Counted from the stretch's first letter, positions 38,181 to 50,130 are shown. The stretch: DNA of 64,000 nucleotides from Vesta saturnalis (GCA_036346205.1 JARFJB010002133.1:2256501-2320500), one strand, 5' to 3'. The notes: generated by a model from the sequence alone, not told the origin. Translations and numbers: made by a program.

Positions 38181-38607
38181 TCTTCATTCAACGGTATTTT
38201 TATCGGGTCCTTACTTTGCAGAGGTAATGTAATTATACTATTACCATTGGTTACATCTATCATACACAACCAATGCTAGTAGTTTAATTATTTTTCAAGC
38301 ATAAGTAATAAATAGAACAAAAATTATTTTTAGTTGTTACAATTTTAGTACAATCTCATATATTTCTAGCTTAAAAGAATGCTCTAAAATATTTTTGAAT
38401 GTTAGGTTATGTTACAAGATTTATATACAAAGTTGTAAATAATATAGCAAAGACCGGCTTATTAACAACATAACTTTTTTTTCCATGTAAAGGGTTTTCG
38501 GTGGTGGCAAGTGAGGCCTGCGCCTGCCCCCAACGAGCACCAATACAAAAATTAAACTCGTTTGGAAATAAATTGTATTTAAACGGAATTTTTCAGCTTT
38601 CATAAAA
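38181..38607. other. 5' flank of the zinc finger gene
   Basis: No coding sequence. The minus-strand promoter should lie here, but no TATA box or initiator stands out. Confidence 0.4.
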
Positions 38608-38745
38608 TTGTTTCAACATCTTTAACAATTTTAATAGATATAACTACTGACGAAGATCACTGAGGTGTTATCGAAACGTTTAAATTGTATAATATAAAAA
38701 TACACCATTAAAAAACCCCAACAACGATAAGTATATTATTAAACC
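38608..38745 (+). mobile_element. Penelope-like terminal fragment with hammerhead-like motif (copy D)
   Basis: Matches the 6104-6243 fragment: AACATCTTTAACAATTTTAA, the core CTGACGA (38647-38653), GAAA (38673-38676) with ACGT, then TACACCATTAAAAAA and GATAAGTAT. Stem II is weaker here (GATCAC against GTGTTATC). Rearranged pieces of the same end occur at 39478-39560, part of them inverted. Confidence 0.65.
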
Positions 38746-39193
38746 GAATTATAATTTACCGTATGCATTGATGCACTATTTTCGGGATCACCCCTGGACG
38801 GGTTGCGGGTATTCGGTTCTTCATTCCATGGATGGAAACGGATTCGGCCGCCACCCAAAGATTAGCTGAACCTATTATCAAAAAGAAATTATAACAAATT
38901 GTTTTCATTTGCTTGCAAATATCTCAAACAGGCAAACATGACCAATTCTCACTACGTGAAATAAGTAAACCATTTTTTGTCGTAACATTTAGGAATTACC
39001 TATATAACATAAATGTAAAAATATTTTCTTAAAATATACTCGTGATTATACGATTATGCCGTTTTGAAAAATATTGAACAAGGATGACAAACCGCAACCG
39101 TTTTTAATCAAGGAGAGGCGGCACACATGTACTATAGCCCGTAAATGAAAAAGTTTTGTAGACATGGTTGTACCTTCAATTTAAGTCAATATA
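38746..39193. other. Unassigned stretch
   Basis: It contains a GC-richer patch (38790-38870, around CCCCTGGACGGGTTGCGGG) unlike its surroundings. No coding frame or known element was identified. Confidence 0.4.
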
Positions 39194-41084
39194 CAGGTAT
39201 GGAAAAACATTATTGCGGGTATGACTTATAATAAGCTAGAACGAAACCCAATAAGCATTATATGAGTGTGAGAGAGACATAACTTTACCGATGTTGCCAT
39301 TTGTACATATTTGCATGTAGGCAGAAAATATGAACTACTTAAGTCTCCTTCAATCTAGCTTCACCATTTCTAACGAAACCAAATCAATAAAGATGATGTT
39401 GAAAAGTTGCGTGTTCTTTGAAACCATGAAGTAAATATGTAATTAAAATTATTAATTTTATTAAATACATAAATAAAATATGAAAATGTAAACTTTCACC
39501 ATTAACACTCAAAAAGTACATCATTAAAAATCCCAAAAGATAAGTATTTTACATAAATAAAAAGTTTACCTGAGTAAATTATAATAGTATTAAGTAAATA
39601 CTTCACACTTAAACATTAAATGATAATACCTCAAACATCGAAGTTTATTGTAATTGCGAATTTATGACATGGTTCGATTACTACTCGTAAGAAGAACCAA
39701 GAACAGACTTACGAGAGCTACAAACAAGAACATTAACAATTACATTGATATTATAACTTAAGTTTAAGGTTTAACACTTTTTTTCAAAACTCTACTTTAT
39801 AAGATTTTCGAAACGACCTCGACCTTGAGCAAGGCAATAACCCAATCTGTGACAAAATTCGTTCGGGTGTTTTCTAACATTTCTTGGGTGATGCTGTTTA
39901 AAGAGTTTGTAATTTTGGCACGAAGTTCGTCAAAGTTGTTAGTCATTCATGCCTGTGCCCATAAATTTGCTGGGATACGTATCCCCAAACCAAAAAATCG
40001 TTCTGCGCGATATCAGGTGAGCGAGGAGGATATTTAATAGTACCTTTTCCACTAATAATACGGTTAGGGAACGCAGTTTCCAAAAACTGTTGAACTCTTA
40101 TTGCAGTATGAGCAGGACAGCCATCTTCTTGATACCAAATGTCATCCAAATTTATATTGAGGCGTTAACAGCTGGAACTATCTGGTTTCTCAACAGTTCT
40201 AAGTATTTGTCCGCATTCAAGTTTCCGTTAATAAAAAATAGACCAATTATGGAATTGCTAAAATTGCTGCCCACACATTAACTTTTTGTGGGTATTGTGT
40301 CCGGTAAGGAATATTAATGTTTGTTTTTCCGAGAGTAACTAACAGCGACAGACGGGTTGTGATGGCCATGCAAGTTAAAAGAACTCTCGTCGGCAAACAA
40401 CATATTTTCAATAAACCTTTCGTTTTCATTAGCCCGATTCATCATATCTTCACAAAATTCTATACACTTTTGATGGTCTTCTGGAAAAATTTCTTGTGTA
40501 GTTTGCAACTTATAGCAACGGTATTTATTCCTTTGTAAGATATTGCGAACTGTTCTTGGTTCAATATTCATTTCTTCAGAAATTTTTGTACTATTGCACG
40601 GGAAATTAGTTTCTGCTAACTACACACTGCAATTTTTGGTGTTCCGCTCTTCGTTTAAGTTACGACCAGCATGCTCACCATCATTACCAACAATGCTACT
40701 GCATTTCCTACAATTATTGAAACATCCATATCTTTCAAATTTACAAACAGTACGTATAATTTTCTGATGGGATTGACCTGTTTTCAAAGCAAACCTGCCC
40801 ATTATTTCTTGTGCAGTGCTTCCTAAATGATACCACTTAATAATCGATATTTTTCTTCAGTGGAATACATGATTATTGTGTCGGACTTGAAAAACACTGA
40901 TTTTCAATTCTCGTTGACAGTAGCAATTAAATGTGTAATTGACACTAGCCTACTCAAAAGACGCATGCATGGCATCAGCGCTTTTAGTTTGTTGTGTATT
41001 CTATCTAACTTAGCACGTGAACTGATTGTACTGTCTGTTTTACTTATTATAAATCAGACCCGCGATAATATTTTTCCATACCTG
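39194..41084 (-). mobile_element. Tc1-like DNA transposon
   Basis: Terminal inverted repeats read CAGGTATGGAAAAACATTAT at 39194 and, inverted, CAGGTATGGAAAAATATTAT ending at 41084, and continue with ...GCGGGT and TTATAATAAG. TA flanks both sides (39192-39193 and 41085-41086). A broken transposase lies inside. The same right end occurs alone at 49333-49445. Confidence 0.8.
39800..40870 (-). pseudogene. Tc1/mariner-like transposase, broken
   Basis: The start is near the ATG at 40870 (MYSTEEKYRLLS). It continues with GRFALKTGQSHQKIIRTVCK and a helix-turn-helix (ISEEMNIEPRTVRNILQRNK). The first catalytic acid is in MLFADESSFNLHGH, the second in IWYQEDGCPAHTAIRVQQFL, and the third in PPRSPDIAQNDFLVWG. 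YPQKVNVWAAI precedes the second acid. Multiple frame changes break it, so it is inactive. Confidence 0.8.
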
Positions 41085-41107
41085 TATAATGATATCAATA
41101 ATCATTG

Positions 41108-41533
41108 ACACATCCGCTCTTATCAAACATGTCGTTAGTCACCATTATTGCTGCAACGTATGTTATAGTGGGCCCATTTTAAATATAACCTCAAAATTGA
41201 CATTTGATGTTTAATGTTTAGGAGTGACCAAATTATTCAAAATTATGCAAAGAAGAAAAAGCAAATTGAAACATGATTTCATTTATTTTACAAATTGTTA
41301 CTAACAATTAACAATTATGGGTAACACTACAATTATGTTATGTTTATATTGGTGTCCATCACATGTGTTGTGGCAAATGGTTACTAACGACGTTTCATAG
41401 AAGCGGCGCCACCTTTCTTTCCACTATATACATTAAACGTCAAATGTCAATTTCGAGGTTATATTTAGTATGGCCGTACTATCACATATGTTGCGGGAAA
41501 TAGTTACTAACGTCATGTTTCATAAGAGCGGCT
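41108..41533. mobile_element. MITE-like element with ~105 bp terminal inverted repeats
   Basis: 41108-41212 is repeated inverted at about 41430-41533: AAGAGCGG, ACTAACG, TGACATTTGATGT and CATTAAAC blocks are shared. A partial third copy of the arm (GTTACTAACGACGTTTCATA) lies at 41380-41400. There is no coding capacity. Confidence 0.65.
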
Positions 41534-41544
41534 GAGTAAAGGTT

Positions 41545-42665
41545 TTATTCGAAGCGGAAAAAAAATAGCGCCGTTACTCTTAATCAAGTTACAAAGCGTA
41601 CTGTGCAATGTTTGGGGATTAGTGAAAGAAGTGTTGTAAATGGTTTCCAACCATAGTCGAGCTGCATCAAAGGTTGACAGACGAGTGTCCGGATGTTCCA
41701 CAAGTATGTACCACCACATTAAAAAGATAGGTAAAAGAAATGAATTTTACTTATAAAAAATTAGAGAACAGGCCAATCTTGTTGGGAGCTACTACAGCTG
41801 CTAAAAGAGCGGAATATTTATATTCGATTAAAAGGTACAGAGAAACGGGATGGAATATTTTTTTTACTGACGAAACATCGTGCGGCGCAAACCATTCAAG
41901 AAAATTTGGTTAGGTGGAATTAAGCGACCTTCTGGATCTGGAATATTATATTGGATATTGGAAACGAAAACGGCTTTTTACCAGGTTGTACCAAATGCTT
42001 CGTTGGAAAAAGGGTTTGGCTGATCACCATGACGAAATGAATAAACAGCGTTATGAAGAATCGTTACGATATATGTTGAGAGTGATACCCGATAAATCGC
42101 TGACTGTGCTAGATCAAGCACCGTGCCACACAATGATAGATCTAGATTTTACAAGTCCAACAACCGTCTGGAGAAAAAAACAAATATAATTGAAAGGTTG
42201 AATAGATGAAACGTTCCGTTACCAGAATAATTCAATTCATTTAACGAGATGACGAGGGCTTCACTTTTGAAATTACCTTGTGTGTACAATTATAAAAAAC
42301 AATATTTACTTGAATAAGTGGTCAAATAATCACGAGGAGACTGTGCTAAAATGTTATGTCTTCCAGTAACCAACTGCGAATTTAATGCAATGGAGTTGAT
42401 ATGGGATTATGTCAAAACTAGATCTGCAAAGGAAAATACAACGTCCAAAATAGAGGACGTTTTGGAACTTTGCAGGTTAACATTACAAACTGTGCCAAAT
42501 ATCGTTTGGAGTAATTGTGTCGATCATGCCAAGAAAGTCGAAGATATGTATAGAGGAAAGGAACATTTAATAGACGTCGGCATAGAACCGTTAGTTATAA
42601 ATTTAGGCGACGACGATTTTCAGGACATTGAGGAGGATGACAAAGATAGCGATGACTGTATATAA
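41545..42665 (+). pseudogene. IS630/Tc1-like DDE transposase with acidic tail, broken
   Basis: A helix-turn-helix trace (QVTKRTVQCLGISERSVVN, about 41586-41640) is followed by KKLENRPILLGATTAAKRAE, the first acid in FTDETSC (about 41866), VLDQAPCHTMI (the second acid position; Asp retained, 42109), and EFNAMELIWDYVKTRSAKEN (42379-42438, third acid Glu). The C terminus is strongly acidic (DDDFQDIEEDDKDSDD). A stop near 41913 and frameshifts at 42190-42350 break it. The acidic tail and NAMELIW box fit an arthropod DDE group that I cannot name precisely. Confidence 0.65.
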
Positions 42666-42904
42666 ATGTATTTATTATGTAATGTAGAAAATAGTTTTGA
42701 GATCTAGAAATTTCGTTTTTATTGAAATTTTAATATCACGTTACTAATTAAAATGCATGCATTAATACATGAAACCACTTTGGCGCGCTATATAAATTAC
42801 TATTCCTCAGTAAAGGCGACACAAGGTAGCGAGTTGAATTCTCTTCCTCTGTAACCTCTGCGTGCAGTTAGAAATTATCCTTGTTCAACGAAATATTTAA
42901 TTTG

Positions 42905-43335
42905 CATGGAAATGGAAACACCAACACTCAAATCCACACTTACACAGACACCACATTCATGATTACACCCACACCCTCACCAATATCCACAGCCACACCA
43001 ACTCTTATACCCCTTTTTTGCTTACACCTATACCCACACACCTACCCACCCTCAAGCTTACGTCCACTTCCACACCTACACCTACACCTACATCTACACG
43101 CACGCTCACACCTACAACCCCACCCACACACTCACCCATCCCTACCAAAACAGTCCCACTCACAACTACAATTACACCCACACCCACACTTACCTACATC
43201 CACACCCACACCCATACTTACACCCACACCCACTCCTACATTTACACTCACAAGCACACCCACACACCATACCCTTACTTATACACATAACGCTCACCTA
43301 TACTTACAGCTACATCTACTCCCGTACCTACATTA
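42905..43335. repeat. CA-rich minisatellite (CACACC/CACACCTA variants)
   Basis: Degenerate repeats of 6-12 bp built from CACACC, CACCTA and CACTTA. Both strands have long open frames, Thr/Pro/His-rich on plus and Val/Gly-rich on minus, because the repeat lacks stop codons; they are not genes. Confidence 0.9.
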
Positions 43336-43344
43336 CCCCTATAC

Positions 43345-44265
43345 ATGCACCTACCCGCTGAAGACATCAATTGGATCTCCAGCTTTCTTGACAAAAGATG
43401 TATTCTTGTCGTCGTCGATGGCTTCTTTTCGAAAGAAATTACTATTAACGCGGGCGTATCCCAAAGATCAGTGATTTCCACATTTTTCCCGTTATACATA
43501 AATGACCTCATTTCCTCAACAATTAACCCGATCCATTGCTTTGCAGACGACAGCACTCTAAATTGTAGTTCTCAGTTTTCCCACAACAATAAGTCTAGTC
43601 TGGAGTTAGAACGTATCCTTGAATGGGGAAAGAATAATCTACTCACGTGCAACGTCGATAAAACACAGTGTTGCCTTTGTGTTCGCCAAGAAAAACCGAT
43701 CATTTCCTGCTGTAAATATGAATGGCTTAGATCTCAGTTTTTCTGTGTTAGGGATGTCCGTATCATCGAACCTTTCATGGATTGGCCACCTGTTGTCAGC
43801 CAGGAAAACAGCTGCCCATAAACTAGGCTTTCTATACAGATCTAAAGAGTACTTCACATTGCAACAACTCGTTTTACTATATAAGGCTCAAATTCGACCT
43901 CATCTAGAATACAATTCCACCTCTGGGCCAGTGCTCCCCAATACATCCTTGATATGGTAAACCGCATCCAAAAAAGAGCTATACGACTTATAAATGACCC
44001 GTCTCTAACTTCTAACCTACAATCTCTTGAGCATAGAAGAGTAGTTTCGGTTCTTTTCTTGTTCTATCGCTATTACAATGGCAACTATGCCTCCGAAATA
44101 CACTCCTTAATACCTTCGCGGGCTTCTTCGCTAGGAACACTCGGTTTGTCCATTCACACCATAATTACGCACTCAACATTCCACCTTGTCACGCTAAAGG
44201 GCGCAATGTACATTTTTCCACACGGTCCCTACCCCCCCCCCCCCCAGTGTTCCCGAGTGCTTTAG
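43345..44265 (+). pseudogene. CR1/jockey-like LINE reverse transcriptase, 5'-truncated
   Basis: It enters at SSFLDKRCILVVVDGFFSK, then AGVSQRSVISTFFPLYINDL (the usual GVPQGSVLSP box, altered), and the catalytic FADD box at 43540-43551 (CFADDSTLNCSS). LEWGKNNLLTCNVDKTQCCL follows. The C-terminal thumb reads GMSVSSNLSW, LGFLYRSKEYFTLQQLVLLY, QIRPHLEYNS and NRIQKRAIRLINDPSLTSNL. Frameshifts occur near 43690 and 43955. A poly-C run at 44231-44244 interrupts the 3' part. It is dead. Confidence 0.8.
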
Positions 44266-44479
44266 CACATTATGCAACCCTTAGTCTGTCCAGGAATATT
44301 ATTAATAAAAAATCCAATAAATATTTCTTATGGGCATTGAATTGTTGTTGTAATAAGTCACGGTGGGCTAAAATTTAATTGTTAGCATACATCGTATCTT
44401 TTATAGTCAGACAAGAACCATTAGTCACGATTTAAATGCAACGAATATCTACTTTTTGTGTACTTGAAGATAAATTATA
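44266..44479. other. Short non-coding linker
   Basis: Nothing recognised. Confidence 0.4.
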
Positions 44480-44960
44480 CAACATTTTGTACGTTTCGAT
44501 AAATAGTTACAGTTATTGTCGTCATAAGTAATTACAAATTTCAAAATTAGTTACACTGTCAAATAAATTTATCAAATATGGATACGAAATAAATAAGTGT
44601 GTTAGCTAACTATTGGGTCCAGTTATTTGAAACCGTTCTATTGAATTGAATTTTGCAAGAACGATATATTTTATATAATATACAATTTTAAACCGCCTTA
44701 AAATGACACTCCAGAACACCACAATTCATAACTTTTCATTACTACTTAAATATTGTAATTGTTAAGATACATTGAAAACAGAATGCATATATTTAATCTA
44801 ATTTTAATTTAACTGTTTATGTTCAATGATTGGAATGCTGCTATGACTAAAAGTATTTAATTGGTATTTACTTCGACGTCTAAGGAAAACAACAAGAAAC
44901 CTAGACATGCCAAAAATTAAAGATAATGGTTTAATTCTGCCTGTTTTTAATTGAAGATTT
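44480..44960 (-). mobile_element. Penelope-like tail, divergent subfamily, with degenerate hammerhead-like motif (copy E)
   Basis: On the minus strand the block order matches the other Penelope tails: CATGTCTAGGTTTC, TTTTCCTTAGACG, ...GTGTTCTGGAGTGTCATTTT, and near the end ATGACGACAATAACTG with GAAACGT. The core box is altered (ATGACGA), so ribozyme function is unlikely. Sequence divergence from the 31-33 kb copies suggests an older or different subfamily. Confidence 0.6.
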
Positions 44961-45714
44961 AATTTTTACCTGTTGCAGTACGCTTGTATCGCATACAACG
45001 GGAGTAAACATGGACCTACTCCTTTTGTTTGTTTACGCTCGCCACAAACGATAAATTTTATGATCTTTTACTATTTGTAATAATTTCAAATCTTTTAATA
45101 GAACACATTGTTTTCGTGAGAACTCAAAATATTTACTTTTTTATTTATTCTGGGTAGTTTGAACTCGCAAAGATAACATTCAACAGTTTATTTTTAAATA
45201 GCTTGCTATCAAGTTTCCGTCTGCGTAAATGAAAACTAACAGTTGCTTAATATTCTCCTTTCATATCCGGTTGCGCCGGATAGCTTACTATTAAATGTTA
45301 TCAATTATCAAAAATACCTTCAAATTGAATTTGTTAAATGCATATGTAATTTTATCTTTCCTTGAGATTAATTCATTTAGGATTAAATATTTTAAGGTTT
45401 ATACCGGTCAATTATAAAATTAGATCAAACATTACGATTGTTTAATTCAACTAACCTCAAAATGCACAAATGCTTTGTGAATAAAAATTGATTCATTCAG
45501 TGTTGATTGTTAAACAATTAATTCAGGTAAAATAAAACACTGATTCGATTATTATAATCCATACCCTTCGTTCAATACTCAACTATAATCGTTGGTGAAA
45601 TCCAATATGCACAAACGTGTTATTTTAATTTATTGGGCCACCTTTCTTTTATCACCGATTTAACAATATTCGCACTTTAATTCACTTTAATTCTTTATCT
45701 TTTAATAAGGATAA
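44961..45714. other. Non-coding stretch
   Basis: No gene or known repeat is recognised. AT-rich, with several near-palindromic TTTAATTAAA-type segments. Confidence 0.4.
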
Positions 45715-46634
45715 GTAGAAGACCGATACCTCAACATTCACTTTTGGCCTTGAATTCCAAAAGCCGCCCACGAGGCTGACCTTGACGACCACTTGGTGGC
45801 GTGGTTTGACCATGAGTTTGACTTTGTGGCCTGGTGTTGGGGTTGACTTGTGCGTGGCCTTCGAGCCGGCCTTGAGCAGACAAAAATCGGATTGAGGACT
45901 TCGCGGGAAATTTAAATAAGTGTCCTAGAGTTAATTTGTAAGACAAGCATAGGAACCTGTTCTCGGGTCTGAACCCCTGATTGAACTTGTATTCTAATAA
46001 GAAGCCCCAGTCTCGTAAGGTAGGTAAAGGGTGAGTAAGGTAAATCTAAAAATCGTATAATTGATTTTATTTTCGTAATAAAAGGAACTGCATAATTATC
46101 CTAAAAATGTTATTAAAATTATTACAGAAAGCGTAAGATAAATCTAAAAATTAAAATGAATGAAAATGGATAAATAGTACTATTAATATCTCATAGAAGC
46201 AGATGCCTTGGTTTTTTTAAGTTAACATGTGTTTATGTCTATTTCTATCTAACATGAATTTTAAATGTCATTCTGACAAGGATAACTGTTTTTGTTTTAC
46301 AGTGTGATTTTATTTTTCGTAACGAGTTTATTGTAAAATAGATTGCATAATTATTCTAAAAATGTTATTAAAATTATTACAGATAGCGTAAGGTAAGACT
46401 AAAATTAAATGTGAATGAATGAAAATGGTTAAATCATATTATTGATATCTTATAGAAGCACATGGCATTGGTATATTTTTAAAGTTAACATGTGTTTATG
46501 TCTATTACTATCTAGCTAACATGAAGTTTAAATATCATTCTGACAAGGATAACTGTTTTGTTTTACAGCGTGATTTTATTTTTCGTAATGAGCTTATTAT
46601 AACAAAGACTGCATAATTATCCTAAAAATATTAG

Positions 46635-46682
<48 letters not shown>

Positions 46683-48425
46683 ATTCGCAAGACCAACTCT
46701 AAGGCCAGGCCTATGGCAAACTTCAATGCCAGTTGAAGGTGACTTTTTCTCAAGGTAAAATAAGTATGTTTTCGTTGTTACTTAACCACTTATTTATTTA
46801 AAATAATTTTCGCATGTATAATGCCGAAGGTTGACTTCAAGGTGAAATCGCTAGACATAAATACATGTTAACTTAAAAAAAATCCCAAGGCCACCACTTC
46901 TATAAGATATCAATAACACAGCTTAACTATTTTCATTCATATTTAATTAATTTTTAGACTTACCTTGTGTTATATTAATAGACATAAATACATGTTAACT
47001 TAAAAATTCCAAAGCCGACAACTTCTATAAAACATCAATAATACAGGGTCATTTCAAAATTTCATCCATTACAATGCATGAATCCTCCGTTTTATGTTGA
47101 GGGTGACTGTTTTACAATCTCGAGGTAGTTATTCAGATATTGAAACAATTTCAACTAACGCTATTACTTTACCTAGCATTTAATTTTAGTCGTTTATGTA
47201 TTTTACAGCAACATATTTAAAATATTTGTAAACATGTTTATTTAACACGGCGTAAATGTATGAGTGTTACTTTCCTGCTTATATTAATGAAGTTATAATG
47301 CTTAATTACCTCATTACTGATTTATTTAAAGTAATTCTGTATGTATAATGCTGATCGTTGACTTCGAGGTGAAATCATTTAAACGCATAATTTTAACATC
47401 TTAACATTTTTAGGATAATTATGCAACCTCCTTTACAATAAACTCATTACGAAAAATAAATCACACTGTAAAACAAAAACAGTTATTTATGTCAGAATGA
47501 CGTTTCATGTCAGATAGATAGAAATAGACATAAACACATGTTAACTTAAAGAAACCAAGATCATCTGCTCCTATAAGAATAAGATCAATAATACCATTTA
47601 ACCATTTTCATTTATAATTAATTTTATTTCATACCAATACATTATAAACAAGTAAACCCTTAGTTACCGTAACTGTAAACGTGTTCATAACTCCCTAGGG
47701 AGTAATAGTAGGGAATTATAGATCTATAACTCCCTCTAATGGATTTTGACAAATATTTGCAAGCTTGTCAGTTGGTATATCTATGGTAACAATACCTACT
47801 TAATTTTTAAGCGTTCGTTTAATTTTAATAACCTACCAAATTTCGTTTTCATATTTCATTTATAATTTTAATAACATTTTTTAGGATAATTATGCAATAT
47901 CTTTTATAATAATAAACCCATTAAGAAAAATAAAATCACACTGTAAAACAGAAACAGTTATCCTTGTCAGAATGACATTTAGACATCATACTAGATAGAT
48001 AGAAATAGACATAAATGCTTTGTTAACTTTAAAAAGACCAAGGCCATCTGCTTCTATATGATATCAATAGTACGATTTATCCATTTTCATTCGTATTTAA
48101 TTTTTAGATTAGCCTTACCCTATCTATACCTGTCTTGCAAGACTAGAGCCTCTTATAAGAATACAAATACAATCAGGGGCTCAGACCCGAGAACAGGTCC
48201 TTATACCTGTCTCACACACTAACATTAGGACCCTTATTCAAATTTCCCGCGGAGGCCCTGACCTTGATTTTTTTAGGCCTATGTCAACCTCAAGGCCAGG
48301 CCCCAAGGTCAAACCACGCCCACCACGTGGCTGTCAAGGTTAAACCGAGGTGAGCCACATGGACGGCCTTGGAAATTCCCAAGGTCAAAAGTAAAAGTTT
48401 AGTTGATGGTCTTCTACTAGGATAG
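45715..48425. mobile_element. Foldback-type element with long composite inverted arms
   Basis: The outer arms match in inverted orientation: AGTAGAAGACC, CTTTTGNCCTTG, GCGTGGTTTGACC, CGCGGGAAATTT, CCTGTTCTCGGGTCTGA and CCCCTGATTG are found at 45715-46000 and, inverted, at 48130-48425. Inside lie repeated modules of about 255-266 bp. The marker CATAATTATNCTAAAAAT occurs at 46091, 46346 and 46612, and inverted near 47410 and 47882. Other shared blocks are GATAACTGTTTTTGTTTTAC and AACATGTGTTTATGTCTAT. A (TA)n tract lies at 46636-46678. There is no coding capacity. The 71-codon frame at 45731-45946 is inside the left arm and is not a gene. Confidence 0.7.
46636..46678. repeat. (TA)n microsatellite inside the foldback element
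   Basis: A TA run directly after the third module copy. The same module is followed by a TA run again at 49250. Confidence 0.95.
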
Positions 48426-48899
48426 TATTCTTTTTACTTCCCTATTACAAACTAACTAACTTTTGCTTTATTTTTTAATGTTAGAAGGCAATGTGACTGT
48501 ATTACATGGTCGCTCGCTGCTCTCTTTCTCTACTCTCAAATTCCAACTCTGCTCTCAAAAACTCCAACAAGCACCAAAAACTAGAAGTCATTCAAACTGC
48601 ACCGGTCCCTTCCTTTTACCACTCATTTATGCATCCATACTTTGCCACAAACTATAAATGTTTTGTAATTAAGCATGCACACAATATATTGGGGTAAATT
48701 TAAGATTCGAATATCAATATTAAATACATTTATAAATAAACAACAATCATTTCTTATTCTATAAACTACCATATAACTATAAAATATCATTTAACATAGC
48801 GCGAAATTTGAAAATTCTCAGGCAACCGTTACACGCATTAGCTTTTCGTTATAAACGATCATAGCAATGAATTTGAATAATTGAAACTATTTAAGACAT
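48426..48899. other. Non-coding stretch
   Basis: Overlapping 63- and 64-codon frames at 48463-48697 lack any recognisable sequence and are not called. Confidence 0.4.
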
Positions 48900-49115
48900 A
48901 CTAAGCTACTGCAGAATTCTCTGATTGACTCAATCTACAGAATCTCATATGCTCTTTTGTTATGTACTAAAGCTGCGCTTTGTGGTTCTGATGTATACCT
49001 TTCCACAAGACAACTTATGCACTCAGGAAGACAACAATGGATTGCAGCATCTTCCGGTGATCTTAGATGTTCTTTAATCTTTCTTGTAGGTTTGAACACA
49101 GTTAAACACCATGCT
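48900..49115 (-). mobile_element. Penelope-like GIY-YIG fragment, degenerate
   Basis: The minus strand corresponds to the stretch around the Penelope endonuclease: TACAAGAAAGATTAAAGAAC, ...CTAAGATCACCGGAAGATG and, further, CAGAACCACAAAGCGCAGC are altered versions of the 32600-32730 sequence. Insertions and stops are frequent. Confidence 0.7.
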
Positions 49116-49119
49116 TAGC

Positions 49120-49246
49120 TATTCTAAGCTAACATGAAGTTTAAATATCATTCTGACAAGGATAACTGTTTTTGTTTTACAGCGTGATTTTATTTTTCGT
49201 AATGAGCTTATTATAACAAAGACTGCATAATTATCCTAAAAATATT

Positions 49247-49290
<44 letters not shown>
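49120..49290 (+). mobile_element. Solo fragment of the foldback module ending in (TA)n
   Basis: CTAACATGAAGTTTAAATAT through CATAATTATCCTAAAAATATT copies 46513-46632 almost exactly and then enters a TA run (49250-49289), as at 46636. Confidence 0.8.
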
Positions 49291-49293
<3 letters not shown>

Positions 49294-49332
49294 AAGGTTA
49301 GTACTATCGATACCTTGTAAATAATATACAGG

Positions 49333-49445
49333 TATGGAAAATATAATCGGTTTTATAATAAGTAAAACAAAGGCAGTACAATCAGTTCACGTGCTATGAG
49401 ATAGAATACAACTAAACTAAATGCGAAAACTAAAGTCCCGAATTG
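49333..49445 (-). mobile_element. Solo end of the 39-41 kb Tc1-like transposon
   Basis: Starting CAGGTATGGAAAATATAAT and continuing TTATAATAAGTAAAACA, GGCAGTACAATCAGTTCACG and TAGAATACAA, this copies the right end of the element ending at 41084. No second end is nearby. Confidence 0.75.
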
Positions 49446-49554
49446 TATATATTTTGTCGAAATTATTTAGTTAATTAATTATAGTAAAGTTAATAGAGCA
49501 TATAAGCTTTTATATATTTTCAAAATATATACTTTAATAAGTTCATTAACCTAA

Positions 49555-50130
49555 TAAAATACTTATCTTTTTTGGGTTTTTTAATGGTGTATTTTAAATT
49601 ATACAATCTAAACGTTTCGATAACACTTACAGTTATCTTCGTCAGTAGTAATATCTGTTAAAATTGTTAAAGATGTTGTAAACAATTTTGTCAAAGTTGA
49701 AAAATTAAAACATAAACATCAGCCTGCTATCAACATAACAGTTTGAGAAACGTATAAAGCCAACTATAAAATTAAATTTTAGTAAAGAATAACTAGGTCA
49801 TTAAAATTAAGTATTGTTAAACTGTCTTAAAGATGACAAATCAGAACACTCTCTACGACGAAAGCTAACAATGAAAAATGTCAACCAAAAAACACATTTA
49901 ACATAATTTAATCAAGTTATGACGTAAGTGTAAAGTTGTGAAAAACTTCAATTTCAAAATGATAGAAGCATTCACAAATATAATCATGACATCAAATAAA
50001 ATATCCAATTAAATCTAACAAAGAGATATCTTTATCAATAAGTGCAAGTGTTATTAACAATAAAAAGCATAATGCAGAATGTTAAATTATATGTTAAATT
50101 ACCACAGCACTATAATTTAACATAAGTAGT
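49555..50130 (-). mobile_element. Penelope-like tail with well-preserved hammerhead-like motif (copy B)
   Basis: On the minus strand this segment begins with CTTATGTTAAATTATAGTGC and runs through the same non-coding blocks as 31066-31600, to the motif CTGACGA (49645-49639), GATAAC/GTTATC stem, GAAA (49618-49615) and ACGT. It ends with TACACCATTAAAAAAC. There is no coding part, so it is a solo terminal copy. Confidence 0.75.
49608..49650 (-). ncRNA. Hammerhead ribozyme-like motif (copy B)
   Basis: Identical in all core positions to the motif at 6111-6160, including the extra A between core and stem II, the 7-nt loop, GAAACGTTTAG and the CTA/TAG start of stem I. Preservation in an unrelated insertion supports a constrained RNA element. 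Activity is inferred only. Confidence 0.5.

Noticed and set aside
42881..43290. Thr/Pro/His-rich frames and a minus-strand Val/Gly-rich frame
   Set aside because: CA-rich minisatellite; open in several frames at once.
45731..45946. 71-codon minus-strand frame, Gln/Arg-rich
   Set aside because: It lies inside the inverted arm of the foldback element and is broken in the other arm.
45777..48267. TGACCTTGA (an FTZ-F1/ERR half-site) at 45777-45785 and 48259-48267 in the foldback arms
   Set aside because: The sites are not at equivalent arm positions, and a GC-richer arm full of CCTTGAC-like words makes chance matches likely.
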